Of a stretch of 64,000 nucleotides of DNA, positions 1 to 11,298 are shown piece by piece. Position 1 is the first letter of the stretch. Each line of letters starts with the position of its first letter. The notes beneath the pieces are model-generated. The model did no database searches, was not told the DNA's origin, and saw nothing but the letters and a program-made list of their open reading frames with translations. This stretch comes from Aquabacterium sp. OR-4 (GTDB lineage Bacteria; Pseudomonadota; Gammaproteobacteria; Burkholderiales; Burkholderiaceae_C): the NCBI RefSeq assembly GCF_025290835.2, contig NZ_JAOCQD020000001.1, positions 744,001-808,000 on the forward strand, given 5' to 3'. A program made the translations under genes and the position numbers.

Positions 1-149
1 AGCACAGTGTTGTGCTCGTGCGCGGCGGCCGTGTGAAGGACCTGCCGGGCGTGCGCTACCACATCGTGCGCGGCTCGCTCGACCTGCAGGGCGTCAAGGA
101 TCGCAAGCAGTCGCGCTCGAAGTACGGCGCGAAGCGTCCGAAGAAGTAA
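1..149 (+). CDS. rpsL: 30S ribosomal protein S12, C-terminal part
   Basis: Only the last 48 codons are inside the window; the frame enters at base 3 and ends with TAA at 147-149. S12 lies at the decoding centre of the small subunit and affects translational accuracy. The visible segment [14 protein letters not shown] and the basic tail ending KRPKK match the family C-terminus. The lysine of VKDLPG, equivalent to the second streptomycin-resistance position (around Lys88 in E. coli), is wild type. The other key region around Lys43 is outside the window. It is followed by rpsG, fusA and tuf, the normal str operon order. Confidence 0.97.
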   Translation, partial: HSVVLVRGGRVKDLPGVRYHIVRGSLDLQGVKDRKQSRSKYGAKRPKK

Positions 150-198
150 ATGGCCGCTGCGGGCCCTGGCGCTGACGCCGGGTTCGTCAAGCGGTGGT

Positions 199-234
199 CA
201 TGACCGGCTGCCATGCTGCCGGCTCATGGTTTTT
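199..234 (+). promoter_or_regulatory. Hairpin with T-run in the rpsL-rpsG spacer
   Basis: In the 200-nt spacer, CATGACCGGC at 199-208 can pair with GCCGGCTCATG at 218-228 with one bulged C, and a TTTTT run follows at 230-234. This looks like an intrinsic terminator or attenuator. In E. coli, S7 represses its own operon by binding the S12-S7 spacer, so an autoregulatory structure here is plausible, but the binding itself is inference. Confidence 0.45.
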
Positions 235-349
235 GCGGCGCATTCGCCAACGTGCGGATGGCCGAGTAAGCGAGGGGGTTCGTTGCGTGACCTCCCAGGC
301 GGTGAGCCTTGATGGCCCTGCCAGCTGAAGCTGACAAAGGAAGAGTGAA

Positions 350-820
350 ATGCCACGTCGTCGCGAAGTACCGAAGCGCGAGATCCTCCCTGACCCGAAA
401 TTCGGTTCGGTGGACCTGTCCAAGTTCATGAACGTCATCATGGAGTCCGGCAAGAAGGCCGTGGCTGAGCGCATCATCTATGGCGCCCTCGACCAGGTCG
501 AGAAGAAGGCCGCCAAAGACCCGCTCGAGGTGTTCATGGTTGCGCTGAACAACGTGAAGCCCATGGTCGAGGTGAAGTCCCGCCGTGTGGGTGGTGCGAA
601 CTACCAAGTTCCCGTGGAAGTTCGTCCTGTCCGCCGGATGGCCCTGGCCATGCGCTGGCTCAAGGAATCGGCCCGCAAGCGCGGCGAGAAGTCGATGGCT
701 GCACGCCTTGCCAACGAGCTGCTGGAAGCCAGCGAAGGCCGTGGCGGCGCGATGAAGAAGCGCGACGAAGTTCACCGCATGGCCGAAGCCAACAAGGCGT
801 TCTCGCACTTCCGCTTCTAA
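350..820 (+). CDS. rpsG: 30S ribosomal protein S7
   Basis: The protein has 156 residues, the usual length for betaproteobacteria. S7 starts assembly of the head of the 30S subunit by binding the 3' major domain of 16S rRNA and lies near the mRNA exit channel. The N-terminus [18 protein letters not shown] and the block [14 protein letters not shown] are family hallmarks. The ATG follows an AAGGAAGAG ribosome binding site. It sits between rpsL and fusA, with a 200-nt upstream spacer that holds a hairpin and may serve feedback control by S7. Confidence 0.98.
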   Translation: MPRRREVPKREILPDPKFGSVDLSKFMNVIMESGKKAVAERIIYGALDQVEKKAAKDPLEVFMVALNNVKPMVEVKSRRVGGANYQVPVEVRPVRRMALAMRWLKESARKRGEKSMAARLANELLEASEGRGGAMKKRDEVHRMAEANKAFSHFRF

Positions 821-896
821 GCCCCGTACCAGCCCTTCGGCCGCCCCTGCGGGTTATCACTGACCCGAGGGCGGCCCCTGCATTTGGAGATCCATC

Positions 897-2999
897 ATGG
901 CCCGCAAGACCCCCATCGAGCGCTACCGCAACATCGGTATCAGTGCGCACATCGATGCTGGCAAAACCACCACCACCGAACGCATCCTGTACTACACCGG
1001 TGTGAACCACAAGATCGGTGAAGTGCACGACGGTGCGGCCACGATGGACTGGATGGAGCAGGAGCAGGAACGCGGCATCACGATCACCTCGGCTGCCACC
1101 ACCTGTTTCTGGAAGGGCATGGATCTGTCGCTGCCCGAGCACCGCATCAACATCATCGACACCCCCGGGCACGTCGACTTCACCATCGAGGTGGAGCGTT
1201 CGATGCGCGTGCTCGACGGCGCCTGCATGGTCTATTGCGCAGTGGGTGGTGTGCAGCCCCAGTCGGAAACCGTCTGGCGCCAGGCCAACAAGTACCACGT
1301 GCCGCGTCTGGCCTTCGTCAACAAGATGGACCGCACCGGCGCCAACTTCTTCAAGGTCGTTGACCAGATGAAGACGCGCCTGAAGGCCAACCCCGTGCCC
1401 ATCGTGATTCCGATCGGCGCCGAAGAAAACTTCAAGGGCGTGGTCGACCTGCTCAAGATGAAGGCCATCTTCTGGGATGAGGCCTCGCAGGGCATGAAGT
1501 TCACCTACGAAGAGATCCCGGCGGATCTGGTCGAGCTGGCCCAGGAATGGCGCGAGAAGATGGTCGAGGCTGCGGCCGAGGCCAACGAAGAGCTGATGAA
1601 CAAGTACCTCGAGTCGGGCGACCTGACCGAGGACGAGATCAAGACGGCGATCCGCACCCGCACCATCGCGGCCGAGATCCAGCCGATGTTCTGCGGCACC
1701 GCGTTCAAGAACAAGGGCGTGCAGCGCATGCTGGACGGCGTGATCGACTTCATGCCCTCGCCGATCGACATCCCCCCGGTGCCCGGCACCGACGAGGACG
1801 AGCAGCCCGTCACCCGCCGTGCGGCGGACGACGAGAAGTTCGCCGCGCTGGCGTTCAAGCTGATGACCGACCCGTTCGTCGGCCAGCTGACCTTCGTGCG
1901 CGTGTACTCGGGCGTGCTGCAGTCGGGCTCGACCGTCTTCAACCCGATCAAGGGCAAGAAGGAGCGCATCGGCCGGATTCTGCAGATGCACGCCAACCAG
2001 CGTGAAGAAATCAAGGAAATTCTGGCCGGCGACATCGCCGCCTGCGTGGGCCTGAAGGAAGTGACCACGGGCGAAACCCTGTGCGATCCCGACCACGTGA
2101 TCACGCTGGAAAAGATGATCTTCCCCGAGCCGGTGATCTCGCAGGCTGTCGAGCCCAAGACCAAGGCCGACCAGGAGAAGATGGGCATCGCGCTGGGTCG
2201 TCTGGCTGCAGAAGACCCCTCGTTCCGCGTGCGCACCGACGAAGAGTCGGGTCAGACCATCATTTCCGGCATGGGCGAGCTGCACCTGGAAATCATCGTC
2301 GACCGCATGAAGCGCGAGTTCGGTGTCGAGGCCAACGTCGGCAAGCCGCAGGTGGCCTACCGCGAAACCATCCGCAAGGCGGTCACCGACGTCGAAGGCA
2401 AGTTCGTGCGCCAGTCGGGCGGCAAGGGCCAGTACGGCCACGTCGTGCTGACCGTCGAGCCGCAAGAGCCGGGCAAGGGCTTCCTCTTCGTCGACGCCAT
2501 CAAGGGCGGCGTGGTGCCGCGCGAGTTCATCCCCGCGGTCGAGAAGGGCCTGATCGACACGCTGCCGAACGGCGTGCTGGCCGGCTTCCCGGTGGTGGAC
2601 GTGAAGGTCACGCTGACCTTCGGTTCGTACCACGATGTGGACTCGAACGAAAACGCGTTCAAGATGGCCGCGTCGATCGGCTTCAAGGACGGCTGCCGCA
2701 AGGCCAGCCCGGTGATCCTCGAGCCGATGATGGCCGTGGAAGTTGAGACGCCCGAAGACTACGCCGGCACGGTGATGGGCGACCTGTCCAGCCGCCGCGG
2801 CATGGTGCAGGGCATGGACGACATGGTCGGCGGTGGCAAGGTCATCAAGGCCGAAGTGCCGCTGTCGGAAATGTTCGGCTACTCGACCTCGCTGCGTTCG
2901 GCCACGCAAGGTCGTGCCACGTACACGATGGAGTTCAAGCACTACTCCGAAGCGCCCAAGAACGTGGCCGACGCGATCATCACCGCGCGCGCCAAGTAA
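897..2999 (+). CDS. fusA: Elongation factor G
   Basis: This 700-residue translational GTPase drives translocation of tRNA and mRNA and, with RRF, ribosome recycling. The G domain shows the P-loop AHIDAGKT at residues 17-24, DTPGHVDF near 88-95 and NKMD near 142-145. Domains II to V follow, with the domain IV region around [18 protein letters not shown]. The length matches the family (about 700). The ATG at 897 has a GGAG ribosome binding site. It belongs to the str operon between rpsG and tuf. I see no sign of a second, divergent EF-G paralogue here. Confidence 0.99.
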   Translation: MARKTPIERYRNIGISAHIDAGKTTTTERILYYTGVNHKIGEVHDGAATMDWMEQEQERGITITSAATTCFWKGMDLSLPEHRINIIDTPGHVDFTIEVERSMRVLDGACMVYCAVGGVQPQSETVWRQANKYHVPRLAFVNKMDRTGANFFKVVDQMKTRLKANPVPIVIPIGAEENFKGVVDLLKMKAIFWDEASQGMKFTYEEIPADLVELAQEWREKMVEAAAEANEELMNKYLESGDLTEDEIKTAIRTRTIAAEIQPMFCGTAFKNKGVQRMLDGVIDFMPSPIDIPPVPGTDEDEQPVTRRAADDEKFAALAFKLMTDPFVGQLTFVRVYSGVLQSGSTVFNPIKGKKERIGRILQMHANQREEIKEILAGDIAACVGLKEVTTGETLCDPDHVITLEKMIFPEPVISQAVEPKTKADQEKMGIALGRLAAEDPSFRVRTDEESGQTIISGMGELHLEIIVDRMKREFGVEANVGKPQVAYRETIRKAVTDVEGKFVRQSGGKGQYGHVVLTVEPQEPGKGFLFVDAIKGGVVPREFIPAVEKGLIDTLPNGVLAGFPVVDVKVTLTFGSYHDVDSNENAFKMAASIGFKDGCRKASPVILEPMMAVEVETPEDYAGTVMGDLSSRRGMVQGMDDMVGGGKVIKAEVPLSEMFGYSTSLRSATQGRATYTMEFKHYSEAPKNVADAIITARAK

Positions 3000-3023
3000 A
3001 CACCTCTTCGGTCTTTGGCACCC

Positions 3024-3053
3024 GGGCAGCAGCCCGGGCCGGGGCTGCTGCCC
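3024..3053 (+). promoter_or_regulatory. Perfect 12-bp hairpin between fusA and tuf
   Basis: GGGCAGCAGCCC at 3024-3035 pairs perfectly with GGGCTGCTGCCC at 3042-3053 around a 6-nt loop. No T-run follows, so it is not a classic terminator. It may be an RNA processing or stability element that separates EF-Tu output from the upstream str genes. No function is proven by the sequence. Confidence 0.5.
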
Positions 3054-3119
3054 GTGGCAGCCCCATCGCTGGAGACCTAAAACCTCCACGGGAAACGCTC
3101 TTTCGAGACGGAGATTGAA

Positions 3120-4310
<1,191 letters not shown>

Positions 4311-4319
4311 GGAGCGGAC

Positions 4320-4631
4320 ATGTCCAAGCAAAAGATCCGCATCCGCCTGAAGGCCTTCGATTACAAGCTGATCGACCAGTCGGCCCTCGAGATCGTCGAG
4401 ACCGCCAAGCGCACCGGTGCCATCGTCAAGGGCCCCGTGCCCCTGCCCACGCGCATGCAGCGTTTCGACATCCTGCGTTCGCCGCACGTCAACAAGACCA
4501 GCCGCGACCAGTTCGAGATCCGCACCCATCAGCGCCTGATGGATATCGTCGACCCCACCGACAAGACCGTGGACGCGCTGATGAAGCTCGACCTGCCGGC
4601 CGGCGTGGACGTCGAGATCAAGCTGCAGTAA
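4320..4631 (+). CDS. rpsJ: 30S ribosomal protein S10 (NusE)
   Basis: The protein has 103 residues, the standard length. S10 is a 30S head protein and, as NusE, also joins transcription antitermination complexes and contacts NusG. The family start [15 protein letters not shown] and the block [19 protein letters not shown] are clear. It is the first gene of the S10 block, 9 nt after tuf. It is followed by an unusually long 244-nt spacer with its own promoter-like sequence before rplC. Confidence 0.98.
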   Translation: MSKQKIRIRLKAFDYKLIDQSALEIVETAKRTGAIVKGPVPLPTRMQRFDILRSPHVNKTSRDQFEIRTHQRLMDIVDPTDKTVDALMKLDLPAGVDVEIKLQ

Positions 4632-4657
4632 TCGAGCGCCAGGCCGTGCGAACGGCC

Positions 4658-4693
4658 GCCTGCTTGCGGGTTTCTCCGCAAGCAGGCTAGAAT
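4658..4693 (+). promoter_or_regulatory. Perfect hairpin overlapping a promoter upstream of rplC
   Basis: A perfect 12-bp inverted repeat (4658-4669 with 4676-4687, 6-nt loop) spans the space between a -35-like TTGCGG (4664-4669) and a -10-like TAGAAT (4688-4693), spacer 18. The spacer between rpsJ and rplC is 244 nt, long for an S10 operon. The sequence suggests a start point that expresses rplC and later genes separately from rpsJ, possibly with terminator or attenuator function from the hairpin. Transcription itself is inferred. Confidence 0.55.
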
Positions 4694-4875
4694 CGCAGAC
4701 TTTTCGCGCCAGGCCTTTCGTGGGCTTGGCGCATGCGTGCTTCCTGGGGTGAATGTCGGGCAGAACCTTCTGCCTGGTGTGCGCCTCAAGAAGGCCACGC
4801 AAACACCGCCCCGGCCAATCGATGTCGGGTGTACGTAACAAAGGCCTCCCAATCGTTGGAGGCTGGAGAAGAGCC

Positions 4876-5553
4876 ATGACGACAGCCGCAGCAGGCTATC
4901 GCCTCGGTTTGCTGGGCCGCAAGGTCGGCATGATGCGCATCTTCACGGACGATGGCGACACCATCCCCGTGACGGTGCTCGACGTGTCGAACAACCGCAT
5001 CGCCCAGGTCAAGACCGAAGCCACGGACGGCTACAACGCCGTCCAGGTGACGTTTGGTTCGCGCAAGGCATCGCGCGTGACCAAGCCGCAAGCCGGCCAC
5101 CTCGCCAAGGCGGGTGTGGAAGCCGGTGAGATCCTCCAAGAATTCCGTGTGCCGGCCGACGTGGTCGGCCAGTACGCCGCTGGTGCCACGGTGCCGGTGA
5201 CGCTGTTTGCCGTGGGCCAGAAGGTCGACGTGCAGGGCACGTCGATCGGCAAGGGCTTCACGGGCACCATCAAGCGCCACAACTTCGGCTCGCAGCGCGC
5301 GTCGCACGGCAACAGCCGTTCGCACAACGTGCCGGGTTCGATCTCGATGGCGCAGGATCCGGGCCGCGTGTTCCCGGGCAAGAAGATGTCCGGCCACCGC
5401 GGCGACGTGACTGTCACCACCCAGAACCTCGACATCGTGCGTGTCGATGAGGCCCGCCAGCTGCTGCTGGTGCGTGGCGCTGTTCCGGGTGCGAAGACCG
5501 GTTTCGTCACCGTGCGTCCCGCGATCAAGGCCAAGCAGAAGGGAGCCCAGTGA
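4876..5553 (+). CDS. rplC: 50S ribosomal protein L3
   Basis: The 225-residue protein begins [21 protein letters not shown]3 is an early 50S assembly protein that reaches the peptidyl transferase centre. The family blocks [18 protein letters not shown] and [15 protein letters not shown] are present. The frame is open upstream to 4753, but the ATG at 4876 fits the family N-terminus and has a purine-rich leader. The stop TGA overlaps the rplD start (TGATG), which indicates translational coupling. Confidence 0.97.
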   Translation: MTTAAAGYRLGLLGRKVGMMRIFTDDGDTIPVTVLDVSNNRIAQVKTEATDGYNAVQVTFGSRKASRVTKPQAGHLAKAGVEAGEILQEFRVPADVVGQYAAGATVPVTLFAVGQKVDVQGTSIGKGFTGTIKRHNFGSQRASHGNSRSHNVPGSISMAQDPGRVFPGKKMSGHRGDVTVTTQNLDIVRVDEARQLLLVRGAVPGAKTGFVTVRPAIKAKQKGAQ

Positions 5554-6173
5554 TGCAACTCGAGCTCCTGAACGAACAGGGCCAGGCCACCGCCAAGGTG
5601 GACGCTCCCGATACCGTGTTCGCCCGTGACTACAACGAAGCGCTGGTGCACCAGGTGGTCGTGGCCTATCAGGCCAATGCCCGCCAAGGCACGCGCTCGC
5701 AACTCACGCGCGCCGAGGTTCATCACTCGACCAAGAAGCCTTTCCGCCAGAAGGGCACCGGCCGCGCTCGCGCCGGTATGACCTCGTCGCCGCTGTGGCG
5801 CGGGGGCGGTCGCATCTTCCCGAACAAGCCTGACGAGAACTTCTCGCAGAAGCTGAACAAGAAGATGTATCGCGCCGGCATGGCGTCGATCCTGTCGCAG
5901 CTGGCCCGTGACGGTCGCCTGGCGGTGGTGGACTCGATCTCGATCGAGGCGCCCAAGACCAAGCTGCTGGCCGCCAAGTTCAAGGCCATGGGTCTGGACT
6001 CGGTGCTGGTCATTGCCGACACCATCGACGACAACCTCGCGCTGGCCTCGCGCAACCTGGCCAATGTGCTGGTGGTTGAGCCGCGCTACGCCGATCCGCT
6101 GTCGCTGGTCTTCTACAAGAAGGTGCTGGTGACCAAGGCCGCGATCGAGCAGCTCAAGGAGATGTTCGCATGA
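5553..6173 (+). CDS. rplD: 50S ribosomal protein L4
   Basis: The 206-residue protein begins [13 protein letters not shown]4 binds domain I of 23S rRNA, its extended loop lines the exit tunnel, and in E. coli it represses the S10 operon. The tunnel loop shows the typical [19 protein letters not shown] lies just upstream at 5550, but the ATG that overlaps the rplC stop is the better start. It overlaps rplW by 4 nt (ATGA). Confidence 0.97.
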   Translation: MQLELLNEQGQATAKVDAPDTVFARDYNEALVHQVVVAYQANARQGTRSQLTRAEVHHSTKKPFRQKGTGRARAGMTSSPLWRGGGRIFPNKPDENFSQKLNKKMYRAGMASILSQLARDGRLAVVDSISIEAPKTKLLAAKFKAMGLDSVLVIADTIDDNLALASRNLANVLVVEPRYADPLSLVFYKKVLVTKAAIEQLKEMFA

Positions 6174-6484
6174 CCGCTCCCAAGTACACCGAGGGCCGTC
6201 TGGCCCAGGTGCTGATTGCACCGATCGTGTCCGAGAAGGCCACGAACGTTGCCGAGAAGCACAACCAGGTGCTCTTCAAGGTGATGCGTGACGCCACCAA
6301 GCCCGAGATCAAGGCCGCCGTCGAGCTGCTGTTCAAGGTCGAGGTCGAGGCTGTCCGCGTTGCCAATCAGAAGGGCAAGGTCAAGCGCTTCGGGGGCCGC
6401 ATCGGCCGCCGCGACCACGCCAAGAAGGCGTATGTGTCGCTGAAGCAGGGCCAGGAGCTCAACTTCTCCGGGGAGGCTGCGTAA
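6170..6484 (+). CDS. rplW: 50S ribosomal protein L23
   Basis: The 104-residue protein lies at the polypeptide exit and is the docking site for trigger factor and SRP. The family features [12 protein letters not shown] and the C-terminal [19 protein letters not shown] are visible. The ATG overlaps the rplD stop by 4 nt, and rplB starts 3 nt after its own stop, so expression is tightly coupled within the S10 block. Confidence 0.97.
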   Translation: MTAPKYTEGRLAQVLIAPIVSEKATNVAEKHNQVLFKVMRDATKPEIKAAVELLFKVEVEAVRVANQKGKVKRFGGRIGRRDHAKKAYVSLKQGQELNFSGEAA

Positions 6485-6487
6485 GTC

Positions 6488-7312
6488 ATGGCCGTCGTCA
6501 AAGTCAAGCCCACTTCGCCCGGCCGCCGTGCCGTGGTCAAGGTGGTGCACAAGCACCTGCACAAGGGCGCGCCCGAGGCTTCGCTGCTCGAGCCGCAGAA
6601 GCAGAACTCTGGCCGCAACAACAACGGTCACATCACGGTGCGTCACAAGGGTGGTGGCCACAAGCACCACTACCGTGTGGTCGACTTCAAGCGCAACAAG
6701 GACGGTATTCCGGCCAAGGTTGAGCGCATCGAGTACGACCCGAACCGCACGGCGCACATCGCGCTGGTGTGCTACGCCGACGGCGAGCGCCGCTACGTGA
6801 TCGCCCCGCGCGGTCTCGAAGTGGGCGCCACGCTGCTGAGCGGTGCCGAGGCCCCGATCAAGGCGGGCAACACGCTGCCGATCCGCAACATCCCGGTGGG
6901 TTCCACGATCCACTGCGTGGAGATGCTGCCTGGCAAGGGTGCGCAGATCGCGCGCTCGGCCGGCACCTCGGTCACGCTGATGGCCCGCGAAGGCATCTAC
7001 GCGCAGGTTCGCCTGCGTTCGGGTGAAGTGCGCAAGATCCACATCGATTGCCGCGCCACGATCGGCGAAGTGTCGAACGAGGAACACAACCTGCGCCAGT
7101 ACGGCAAGGCCGGTGCCATCCGCTGGAAGGGCATTCGCCCGACCGTGCGCGGCGTCGCGATGAACCCGGTGGATCACCCGCACGGTGGTGGCGAAGGCCG
7201 TACCGGCGAGGGTCGTGCCCAGGTGTCGCCGTGGAACACGCTGACCAAGGGCTATCGCACCCGTAACAACAAGCGCACGCAAGGCATGATCGTCTCGCGT
7301 CGCAAGAAGTAA
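6488..7312 (+). CDS. rplB: 50S ribosomal protein L2
   Basis: The 274-residue protein has the family's normal length. L2 is a primary 23S rRNA binder near the peptidyl transferase centre and is needed for subunit association. The C-terminal block around [14 protein letters not shown] contains the conserved histidine-rich loop important for activity. The end VSRRKK is typical. It starts 3 nt after rplW and precedes rpsS by 12 nt. Confidence 0.98.
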   Translation: MAVVKVKPTSPGRRAVVKVVHKHLHKGAPEASLLEPQKQNSGRNNNGHITVRHKGGGHKHHYRVVDFKRNKDGIPAKVERIEYDPNRTAHIALVCYADGERRYVIAPRGLEVGATLLSGAEAPIKAGNTLPIRNIPVGSTIHCVEMLPGKGAQIARSAGTSVTLMAREGIYAQVRLRSGEVRKIHIDCRATIGEVSNEEHNLRQYGKAGAIRWKGIRPTVRGVAMNPVDHPHGGGEGRTGEGRAQVSPWNTLTKGYRTRNNKRTQGMIVSRRKK

Positions 7313-7324
7313 GGGGCACAGAAC

Positions 7325-7600
7325 ATGACTCGTTCGCTCAAGAAGGGTCCGTTCGTGGACCACCACTTGATGGCCAAGGCCGAAAAGGCCGCCGCCAACA
7401 AGGACAAGAAGCCGATCAAGACCTGGTCGCGCCGCTCGACGATCCTGCCCGATTTCATCGGCCTGACGATCGCCGTCCACAACGGCAAGCAGCACGTGCC
7501 CGTGTATGTGACCGACCAGATGGTTGGCCACAAGCTCGGCGAGTTCGCCCTGACCCGCACGTTCAAGGGTCACCCGGCGGACAAGAAAGCCAAGAAGTAA
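7325..7600 (+). CDS. rpsS: 30S ribosomal protein S19
   Basis: This 91-residue protein of the 30S head forms a complex with S13 near the A-site finger of 23S rRNA. The hallmark [15 protein letters not shown] begins the protein, and the segment [24 protein letters not shown] follows in the middle (quoted here in part). It sits between rplB and rplV with 12-nt spacers on both sides and belongs to the S10 block. Confidence 0.98.
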   Translation: MTRSLKKGPFVDHHLMAKAEKAAANKDKKPIKTWSRRSTILPDFIGLTIAVHNGKQHVPVYVTDQMVGHKLGEFALTRTFKGHPADKKAKK

Positions 7601-7612
7601 AGGGGCACGACG

Positions 7613-7942
7613 ATGGAAACGAAAGCAATCGTCCGCGGCGTCCGCCTTTCGGTGGACAAGGGCCGCCTCGTGGCTGACCTGATTCGTGGCAAGAAGGTGG
7701 ACCAGGCTCTCAACATCCTGACCTTCACGCAGAAGAAGGCCGCCGGCATCGTGCGCAAGGCGCTCGAGTCGGCCATCGCCAACGCCGAGCACAACGACGG
7801 GGCCGACATCGACGAACTGACCGTCAAGTCGATCTACGTCGAGCAAGGCGCCACGCTCAAGCGTTTTGCGGCCCGGGCCAAAGGCCGCGGCAACCGCATC
7901 AGCAAGCCCACCTGTCACATCTTTGTGACGGTCGGCAACTGA
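7613..7942 (+). CDS. rplV: 50S ribosomal protein L22
   Basis: The 109-residue protein binds several 23S domains and its beta-hairpin lines the exit tunnel. Macrolide resistance mutations map to that hairpin in other bacteria. Conserved pieces are [32 protein letters not shown], and the tunnel loop leading to [12 protein letters not shown]. It lies between rpsS and rpsC in the usual order, with a short ribosome binding site in the 12-nt spacer. Confidence 0.98.
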   Translation: METKAIVRGVRLSVDKGRLVADLIRGKKVDQALNILTFTQKKAAGIVRKALESAIANAEHNDGADIDELTVKSIYVEQGATLKRFAARAKGRGNRISKPTCHIFVTVGN

Positions 7943-7959
7943 AAGGCTGAGGGAAAAAC

Positions 7960-8802
<843 letters not shown>

Positions 8803-8814
8803 GGAGTTCACAAC

Positions 8815-9231
8815 ATGCTGCAACCAGCACGTCGCAAATTCCGCAAGGAACAGAAGGGCCGCAACACGGGTGTCGCCACCCGCGGCGCCAATGTGTCGTT
8901 CGGCGAGTTCGGCCTGAAGGCCACCGAGCGCGGCCGCTTGACGGCGCGTCAGATCGAGGCGGCTCGCCGCGCGATCTCGCGTCACATCAAGCGCGGCGGT
9001 CGGATCTTCATCCGCATCTTCCCCGACAAGCCGATCTCGCAAAAGCCGGCCGAAGTTCGTATGGGCAACGGCAAGGGCAACCCCGAGTACTACGTGGCCG
9101 AGATCGTTCCGGGCAAGGTGCTCTACGAGCTCAACGGCGTGCCCGAGGCGCTGGCCCGCGAGGCGTTCACGCTGGCCGCTGCCAAGCTGCCGCTGCGCTG
9201 CACCTTCGTCGCGCGCCACGTCGGCACGTGA
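8815..9231 (+). CDS. rplP: 50S ribosomal protein L16
   Basis: The 138-residue protein sits near the A-site tRNA elbow and helps organise the 50S A-site region. The family start [19 protein letters not shown] and the blocks [20 protein letters not shown] and [15 protein letters not shown] are present. The stop at 9229-9231 lies just ahead of the rpmC ribosome binding site (acggag). The gene order rpsC-rplP-rpmC-rpsQ is standard. Confidence 0.98.
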   Translation: MLQPARRKFRKEQKGRNTGVATRGANVSFGEFGLKATERGRLTARQIEAARRAISRHIKRGGRIFIRIFPDKPISQKPAEVRMGNGKGNPEYYVAEIVPGKVLYELNGVPEALAREAFTLAAAKLPLRCTFVARHVGT

Positions 9232-9245
9232 TCACGGAGACCAAC

Positions 9246-9449
9246 ATGACCAAAGCATCCGATCTCCGCGCCAAGGACATCGCGGGCCTCGAAAAGGAGG
9301 TCACCGATCTCCTGAGGGCCCACTTCGGCCTGCGCATGCAAAAAGGCACGCAGCAGCTGAACAACACGTCGCAGCTGGGCAAGACCCGCCGTGACATCGC
9401 TCGTGCCAAGACCATCCTGGCCGAGAAGAAGAAGGGAGCCGCCAAGTGA
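9246..9449 (+). CDS. rpmC: 50S ribosomal protein L29
   Basis: The 67-residue protein begins [19 protein letters not shown] and sits beside L23 at the exit-tunnel rim. The coiled-coil hairpin is typical, with the conserved block [16 protein letters not shown]. The ATG at 9246 is preferred over an in-frame upstream codon because it matches the family start and follows acggagacc. Its stop overlaps the GTG start of rpsQ. Confidence 0.96.
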   Translation: MTKASDLRAKDIAGLEKEVTDLLRAHFGLRMQKGTQQLNNTSQLGKTRRDIARAKTILAEKKKGAAK

Positions 9450-9724
9450 GCGAAGCCCAAGTCCAACGCGAGAAGAACACGCGTACGCTGGTGGGTCGCG
9501 TTGTCAGCGACAAGCGCGCCAAGACGGTTACCGTTCTGGTCGAAAGCCGTGTCAAGCACGAGCTGTACGGCAAGATCGTCGGCCAGTCGCGCAAGTACCA
9601 CGCGCACGACGAAAACGGCGAATACAAGATGGGTGACACCGTCGAGATCGCCGAGAGCCGTCCGCTCAGCAAGACCAAGAACTGGACGGTGACCCGTCTG
9701 GTGCAAAAGGCCGGTCTGATCTAA
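9446..9724 (+). CDS. rpsQ: 30S ribosomal protein S17
   Basis: The 92-residue OB-fold protein binds 16S rRNA early in assembly. It starts with GTG inside the rpmC stop (GTGA overlap). The family block [20 protein letters not shown] and the motif KYHAHDE are present. It is the last gene of the S10 block here. A GC-rich hairpin and then a non-ribosomal gene (peroxiredoxin) follow instead of the expected rplN. Confidence 0.97.
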   Translation: MSEAQVQREKNTRTLVGRVVSDKRAKTVTVLVESRVKHELYGKIVGQSRKYHAHDENGEYKMGDTVEIAESRPLSKTKNWTVTRLVQKAGLI

Positions 9725-9765
9725 ACCGGACGCTGGCAGGGGCCACGGCCGCTGCCACAGGCCAC

Positions 9766-9803
9766 GACGGCCGGGACACTGGGATACTGGTGCCCCGGCC
9801 GTC
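9766..9803 (+). terminator. Possible terminator hairpin after rpsQ
   Basis: A 10-bp perfect inverted repeat, GACGGCCGGG at 9766-9775 with CCCGGCCGTC at 9794-9803, encloses an 18-nt loop just after the S10 block. The following bases are only weakly T-rich (gccattt), so termination is likely partial. It marks the boundary between the S10 block and the peroxiredoxin gene. Confidence 0.4.
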
Positions 9804-9844
9804 GCCATTTCTGCGACGGCCTTTCCACTTCAGGAGACAAAGCC

Positions 9845-10360
9845 ATGATCCAAATCGGCGACCGCCTGCCTGGCGGCACCCTGTACGAATTCATCGAGGT
9901 CGAGGGCGAGGGTTGCGCCATCGGGCCGAATCCGTTCGACATCGAGAAGGCCACGGCGGGCAAGACGATTGCGCTGTTCGCACTGCCGGGTGCCTTCACG
10001 CCCACCTGCTCGGCCAAGCATGTGCCGGGTTATGTGGAACAGGCCGAGGCGCTGCGCGCCGCCGGCGTCGACGAGATCTGGTGCGTCAGCGTCAACGATG
10101 CCTTCGTGATGGGCGCCTGGGGCCGCGCGCAAGGCAGCACCGGCAAGCTGCGAATGATGGCCGACGGCAGTGGCGACTTCGCCCGTGCCACCGGCCTGAC
10201 GCTGGACCTGGCCGCTCGCGGCATGGGCCTGCGCAGCAATCGCTACTCGATGCTGGTGGTCGATGGCGTGGTTGTGGCGCTCAACGTCGAAGGACCGGGC
10301 AAGTTCGAGGTGTCCGACGCAGCCACCCTGCTGGGTCAGGCGCAACAACGCGCCGCCTGA
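9845..10360 (+). CDS. Peroxiredoxin (AhpC/TSA, Prx5-like) inserted in the ribosomal array
   Basis: This 171-residue thiol peroxidase is expected to reduce H2O2 or organic hydroperoxides in the cytosol. The peroxidatic cysteine is Cys55 in PGAFTPTCSAKHVPGY, the signature of the Prx5 subfamily, and WCVSVNDAFVM is also typical. Cys24 and the Cys near 81 could act as resolving residues, but that is inference. The ATG follows aggagacaaagcc. The gene sits between rpsQ and rplN, where no gene is normally found. It has its own hairpin upstream and a spc promoter downstream. Confidence 0.93.
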   Translation: MIQIGDRLPGGTLYEFIEVEGEGCAIGPNPFDIEKATAGKTIALFALPGAFTPTCSAKHVPGYVEQAEALRAAGVDEIWCVSVNDAFVMGAWGRAQGSTGKLRMMADGSGDFARATGLTLDLAARGMGLRSNRYSMLVVDGVVVALNVEGPGKFEVSDAATLLGQAQQRAA

Positions 10361-10379
10361 AAAATATCGGAGGGGCTGC

Positions 10380-10409
10380 TTGACGCGTCGCGTCGAATGC
10401 AGCCATAAT
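10380..10409 (+). promoter_or_regulatory. Promoter of the spc block (rplN)
   Basis: TTGACG at 10380-10385 and CATAAT at 10404-10409 are separated by 18 bp, a good sigma-70 match. This places the start of spc transcription after the peroxiredoxin gene, leaving a leader of about 160 nt before rplN at 10575. The leader could host feedback control, but no S8 target is evident to me here. Confidence 0.7.
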
Positions 10410-10574
10410 CCGCAGCTTCGCCGCTGAAGGCATATGCGCGTTCGCGCAGTGTGGCTTCAGCGGATCCGCCCAAACAAAGCCTGCAGATCCTCTGCAGGCG
10501 ATGACGGGCCCAAGACTGATTTGCTGCCAGGGGCGTTGTTGCCCTTGCGCATGCGGATCAAGTTGGGGACACAC

Positions 10575-10943
10575 ATGATCCAAATGCAATCGCGACTCGA
10601 CGTCGCTGACAACACGGGCGCGAAGTCCGTCATGTGCATCAAGGTGCTCGGTGGTTCCAAGCGCCGTTATGCCGGAATCGGCGACATCATCAAGGTGTCG
10701 ATCAAAGAAGCCGCTCCGCGTGGCCGCGTCAAAAAGGGCGAGGTCTACAGCGCTGTGGTGGTTCGCACTGCCAAGGGCGTGCGCCGCCAGGACGGCTCGC
10801 TGGTGAAGTTCGACGGCAATGCCGCCGTGCTGCTCAACGCCAAGCTCGAGCCGATCGGCACCCGCATCTTCGGCCCGGTCACGCGTGAACTGCGCAGCGA
10901 GCGCTTCATGAAGATCGTGTCGCTGGCGCCTGAAGTGCTGTAA
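10575..10943 (+). CDS. rplN: 50S ribosomal protein L14
   Basis: The 122-residue protein begins [20 protein letters not shown], the family signature. L14 forms part of the intersubunit face of the 50S subunit. The frame is open upstream to 10434, but the ATG at 10575 gives the standard length and N-terminus and follows a GGGGA motif. It is the first gene of the spc block, with a promoter at 10380-10409. Confidence 0.98.
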   Translation: MIQMQSRLDVADNTGAKSVMCIKVLGGSKRRYAGIGDIIKVSIKEAAPRGRVKKGEVYSAVVVRTAKGVRRQDGSLVKFDGNAAVLLNAKLEPIGTRIFGPVTRELRSERFMKIVSLAPEVL

Positions 10944-10969
10944 CGAGCGCAGGTCAAAGGACTGTAGCC

Positions 10970-11287
10970 ATGAACAAGATTCGCAAGGGCGACCAGGTCA
11001 TCGTGACCACCGGTCGCGACAAGGGCAAGCGCGGCACGGTGACGCTGCGCGTCGACGAGGAAAAGATCCTCGTTGAGGGCATCAACGTGGTGAAGAAGCA
11101 CGTCAAGCCCAACCCCATGAAGGGCACCACGGGTGGCGTGATCGACAAGACCATGCCGATCCACCAATCCAACGTCGCGATCTTCAATCCGGCCACCGGC
11201 AAGGGTGACCGGGTTGGCGTGAAGTTGCTGGCCGATGGCAAGAAGGTTCGCGTCTTCAAGTCCAGCGGCGAAGAGATCAAGGCGTAA
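10970..11287 (+). CDS. rplX: 50S ribosomal protein L24
   Basis: The 105-residue protein contains the KOW motif [19 protein letters not shown] near its start and initiates 50S assembly by binding 23S domain I. The block [14 protein letters not shown] is typical. It lies between rplN and rplE in the standard spc order, with a spacer of about 26 nt before it and 11 nt after it. Confidence 0.98.
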   Translation: MNKIRKGDQVIVTTGRDKGKRGTVTLRVDEEKILVEGINVVKKHVKPNPMKGTTGGVIDKTMPIHQSNVAIFNPATGKGDRVGVKLLADGKKVRVFKSSGEEIKA

Positions 11288-11298
11288 CGAGGTTCCTC

